From the NCBI RefSeq assembly GCF_003987015.1, contig NZ_PIPQ01000012.1, positions 1 through 35,543 of the forward strand: 35,543 bases of DNA, in the 5' to 3' direction. How positions within the stretch are numbered: the stretch's first letter is position 1; each line of letters begins with the position of its first letter. Source of the stretch: Aliidiomarina taiwanensis (GTDB lineage: Bacteria; Pseudomonadota; Gammaproteobacteria; Enterobacterales; Alteromonadaceae). Position numbers and translations under genes: made by a program. Below, in pieces: positions 34,323 through 35,543 of the stretch. The notes below the pieces were generated by a model. The model ran no database searches. It was not told where the DNA came from and was given only the letters and a program-made list of their open reading frames with translations.

Positions 34323-35060
34323 CTACAGCGCAAAGCGTGCATAAATGGGGTTGTGGTCCGACACCGTGCTGGTGTCGATTGCTGTTGCCTCTTTTAGCCA
34401 CAAGTCGCGGTAAAAAATGAAGTCCAACGGGTGCTGGCGGTAGGTTTTAATATGTTGCGGGTCGTTCATATATGCTTGGCGAAGCCCAACACTGTCGCAG
34501 AAAGCTTGAAGGTAATGGCGGCGCTGGCGGCTCCACACATTAAAGTCACCCGCCACAATTAATGGGCCGTTGTGATCGAGCAACTCGAACTTTAACAACT
34601 CCATTTCCCGTAAAAAATAGTTCGCACTGACAAAGTTAATAGCATGTACGTTGACCATTAATAGCGACTGGTCACCCTCAAGGGGATGGTACGAAAGCAT
34701 GTGGCTTTTGAAGGTGGCTATCATGCCTTCGCGTTTGCGGGTAAGCCGTGGCTGCACGTCGGTAAAAGCCGCTTGGCTAGCGGTCAGCACACCAAACACC
34801 GACCGTTTGGTTTGCATGTTGGGAGCAATAGCGTAAGACCAGCTCGGAAAGTGGGTATTGCTATTAACGTTTAACTTGGCTTCTTGCAGCAATAAAAACA
34901 GGCTTGGATATTGTTGCAATAAACGCGCAAGCTCCATTTGAAAGGCAGCTGTTTGCGTGAGTTTTTGCGTATTCCAACAAAGTACGCCAAACTCTTCACC
35001 ACGAATAATCGACTGCTGGTGAATAAGGCGCTTGGGCATAATGAGTTTGGGTTTTAACAC
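34323..35060 (-). CDS. Endonuclease/exonuclease/phosphatase (EEP) family protein
   Basis: A 245-residue cytoplasmic metal-dependent phosphodiesterase fold. Motifs appear in order: CWNTQK (Asn), LLLQEAK (metal-binding Glu), VNVHAINF (catalytic His), VAGDFNVWS (Asp/Asn), LDFIFYR and SDHNPI (terminal Asp-His). The substrate could be nucleic acid, an inositol or other phosphodiester; the family does not decide. The start is the GTG at 35060, with AAGGTG about 6 bases upstream; an ATG 21 bases in is a weaker alternative. It is monocistronic and convergent with the chemoreceptor. Confidence 0.88.
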   Translation of the reverse strand: MLKPKLIMPKRLIHQQSIIRGEEFGVLCWNTQKLTQTAAFQMELARLLQQYPSLFLLLQEAKLNVNSNTHFPSWSYAIAPNMQTKRSVFGVLTASQAAFTDVQPRLTRKREGMIATFKSHMLSYHPLEGDQSLLMVNVHAINFVSANYFLREMELLKFELLDHNGPLIVAGDFNVWSRQRRHYLQAFCDSVGLRQAYMNDPQHIKTYRQHPLDFIFYRDLWLKEATAIDTSTVSDHNPIYARFAL

Positions 35061-35240
35061 AGCTGCACCTTAAAACCTTGGTTTGAGCCTCCGACACGAA
35101 GGCGTGCTACTACGAGAACCTAGTATACAATATTTAACCAAGTGCTTCGCCTTGGCTATAAAACCAGCTTTGCGGTCTTTCCAAGACAGCGTTTGAATGA
35201 GGCTCGATGCCACCACCGAAGGCTTATCCAGAAGTTACCC

Positions 35241-35273
35241 AAGCGGCCAATTAATGTTGCCGCTTTTATTTTT
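35241..35273 (+). terminator. Hairpin with T-run upstream of the lipoprotein gene
   Basis: AAGCGGC (35241-35247) and GCCGCTT (35259-35265) form a 7-bp stem with an 11-base loop followed by TTATTTTT. No plus-strand gene ends just before it. It could end a short RNA from the otherwise empty 35061-35240 stretch or attenuate the lipoprotein gene 15 bases on. Confidence 0.5.
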
Positions 35274-35287
35274 CTATAGGAAAGATT

Positions 35288-35389
35288 ATGAAGATAATTT
35301 TAGTAGTATTGTCTTTTATATTCATTGTTGGTTGTAGCCAAACATCGACAGTTCCATATGCTGTGCGTGTTAATCCTGAATTCAGATAA
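35288..35389 (+). pseudogene. Small lipoprotein gene truncated by IS30 insertion
   Basis: The frame has a good ribosome site (AGGAAAG) and encodes a lipoprotein signal with lipobox IVGC (Cys16), then SQTSTVPYAVRVNP. The last codons and stop (EFR*) lie inside the IS terminal repeat (35375-35403), so the native C-terminus has been cut off by the insertion. The 33-residue product is probably non-functional, although a natural entericidin-like short lipoprotein cannot be wholly excluded. The family is unrecognised. Confidence 0.65.
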
Positions 35390-35403
35390 TAACCGCAACA
35401 CTC
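35375..35403 (+). repeat. IS30 left terminal inverted repeat (IRL)
   Basis: These 29 bases match the reverse complement of 137-165 at 24 positions. The repeat lies 81 bases before the transposase start codon, the usual layout for this family. Identity between the two ends stops at base 35375, which sets the likely element boundary. Confidence 0.72.
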
Positions 35404-35484
35404 ATGTAATGGGATCGGTCGAAGGGAGGTCAGCTACCGACATGTGGTAGTCTTACTTTTCGACCAAAAAAAGTGAGTTCCAAC

Positions 35485-35543
35485 ATGAGTTATCGGCAGC
35501 TGACCGAGGGACAACGATACCAGATTTCGTTGCTTCTCTCAGA
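35485..35543 (+). CDS. IS30-family transposase, N-terminal fragment (3' end outside window)
   Basis: The frame begins MSYRQLTEGQRYQISLLLS, the highly conserved start of IS30 transposases, which is the first helix of the N-terminal helix-turn-helix that recognises the IS ends. The catalytic DDE domain would follow beyond the window. Together with the C-terminal fragment at the left edge it covers both ends of the protein, but the middle is not in this window. Confidence 0.85.
   Translation, partial: MSYRQLTEGQRYQISLLLS

Larger units (their letters stand above)
35375..35543 (+). mobile_element. IS30-family insertion sequence, left end (partial)
   Basis: The left terminal repeat and the first 19 codons of the transposase are present; the rest is outside the window. 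The orientation equals that of the element at the left edge, and both are probably copies of one IS. Confidence 0.82.

Noticed and set aside
1-35543. Composite transposon or circular plasmid bounded by IS30
   Set aside because: The content includes core genes (ndh, umuDC, GAPDH-type and peptidase genes) with no replication or transfer functions, and the middle of the IS is missing between the two edges, so simple circular closure does not work.
1-35543. CRISPR array, rRNA or tRNA genes
   Set aside because: Reading through found no regularly spaced repeats, cloverleaf with a CCA end, or rRNA-like segment.

Overview
The window (about 35.5 kb, roughly 50 % GC, no rRNA or tRNA seen) looks like chromosome of a marine or aquatic gammaproteobacterium of the Alteromonadales type. 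The signs are two large TonB-dependent receptors, a type II NADH dehydrogenase, umuDC behind a near-consensus LexA box, S9 and gamma-glutamyl peptidases, and a hemerythrin chemoreceptor. I cannot fix the genus; Idiomarinaceae is only a guess. Both edges lie inside same-orientation IS30-family insertion sequences: the 3' end of one transposase at the left edge and the 5' end of another at the right, with matching imperfect terminal repeats. This is the pattern expected when an assembly breaks at a repeated IS. The right copy has cut into a small lipoprotein gene.

Layout. 0.2-3.6 kb: a small membrane protein followed by the ScsB/ScsC periplasmic thiol-redox pair (copper tolerance, disulfide handling). 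3.6-6.4 kb: a thiamine-binding YkoF-like protein and a TonB-dependent receptor. 6.5-8.3 kb: LexA-controlled umuDC. 8.4-11.8 kb: a nitroreductase, a divergent CynX/NimT-type exporter and a type II NADH dehydrogenase. 11.8-12.4 kb: a deletion scar carrying fragments of an HlyD-type adaptor and its membrane partner. 12.4-14.2 kb: an unusual SAM-methyltransferase/HNH-nuclease fusion. 14.2-22.2 kb: an apparent uptake-and-activation locus (TonB receptor, MaoC hydratase, acyl-CoA ligase, GPH symporter) flanked by TetR and LysR regulators. 22.2-25.0 kb: DUF924 protein, FUSC membrane protein and ChrA. 25.2-26.9 kb: a lipoprotein gamma-glutamyltransferase. 26.9-27.2 kb: a second deletion scar joining a DUF2282 (bufferin, BufA1-like) fragment to an anti-sigma zinc-finger fragment. 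27.3-29.5 kb: the gapdh-arsJ pair for arsenate detoxification. 29.6-35.1 kb: an S9 peptidase, a hemerythrin chemoreceptor with a candidate FliA promoter, and an EEP-fold hydrolase.

Working together. Metal and thiol stress is a theme: scsBC, chrA, gapdh-arsJ, and the decayed bufferin locus. A second theme is outer-membrane import of an unidentified compound followed by CoA activation. The two scars show that efflux and metal-buffering operons have been lost by deletion while neighbouring genes stayed intact. The best candidate for an undescribed activity is the methyltransferase-HNH fusion, because its methyltransferase half lacks the usual DNA-methyltransferase motif IV. Second is the TonB receptor-MaoC-ligase-symporter locus, whose substrate is unknown.
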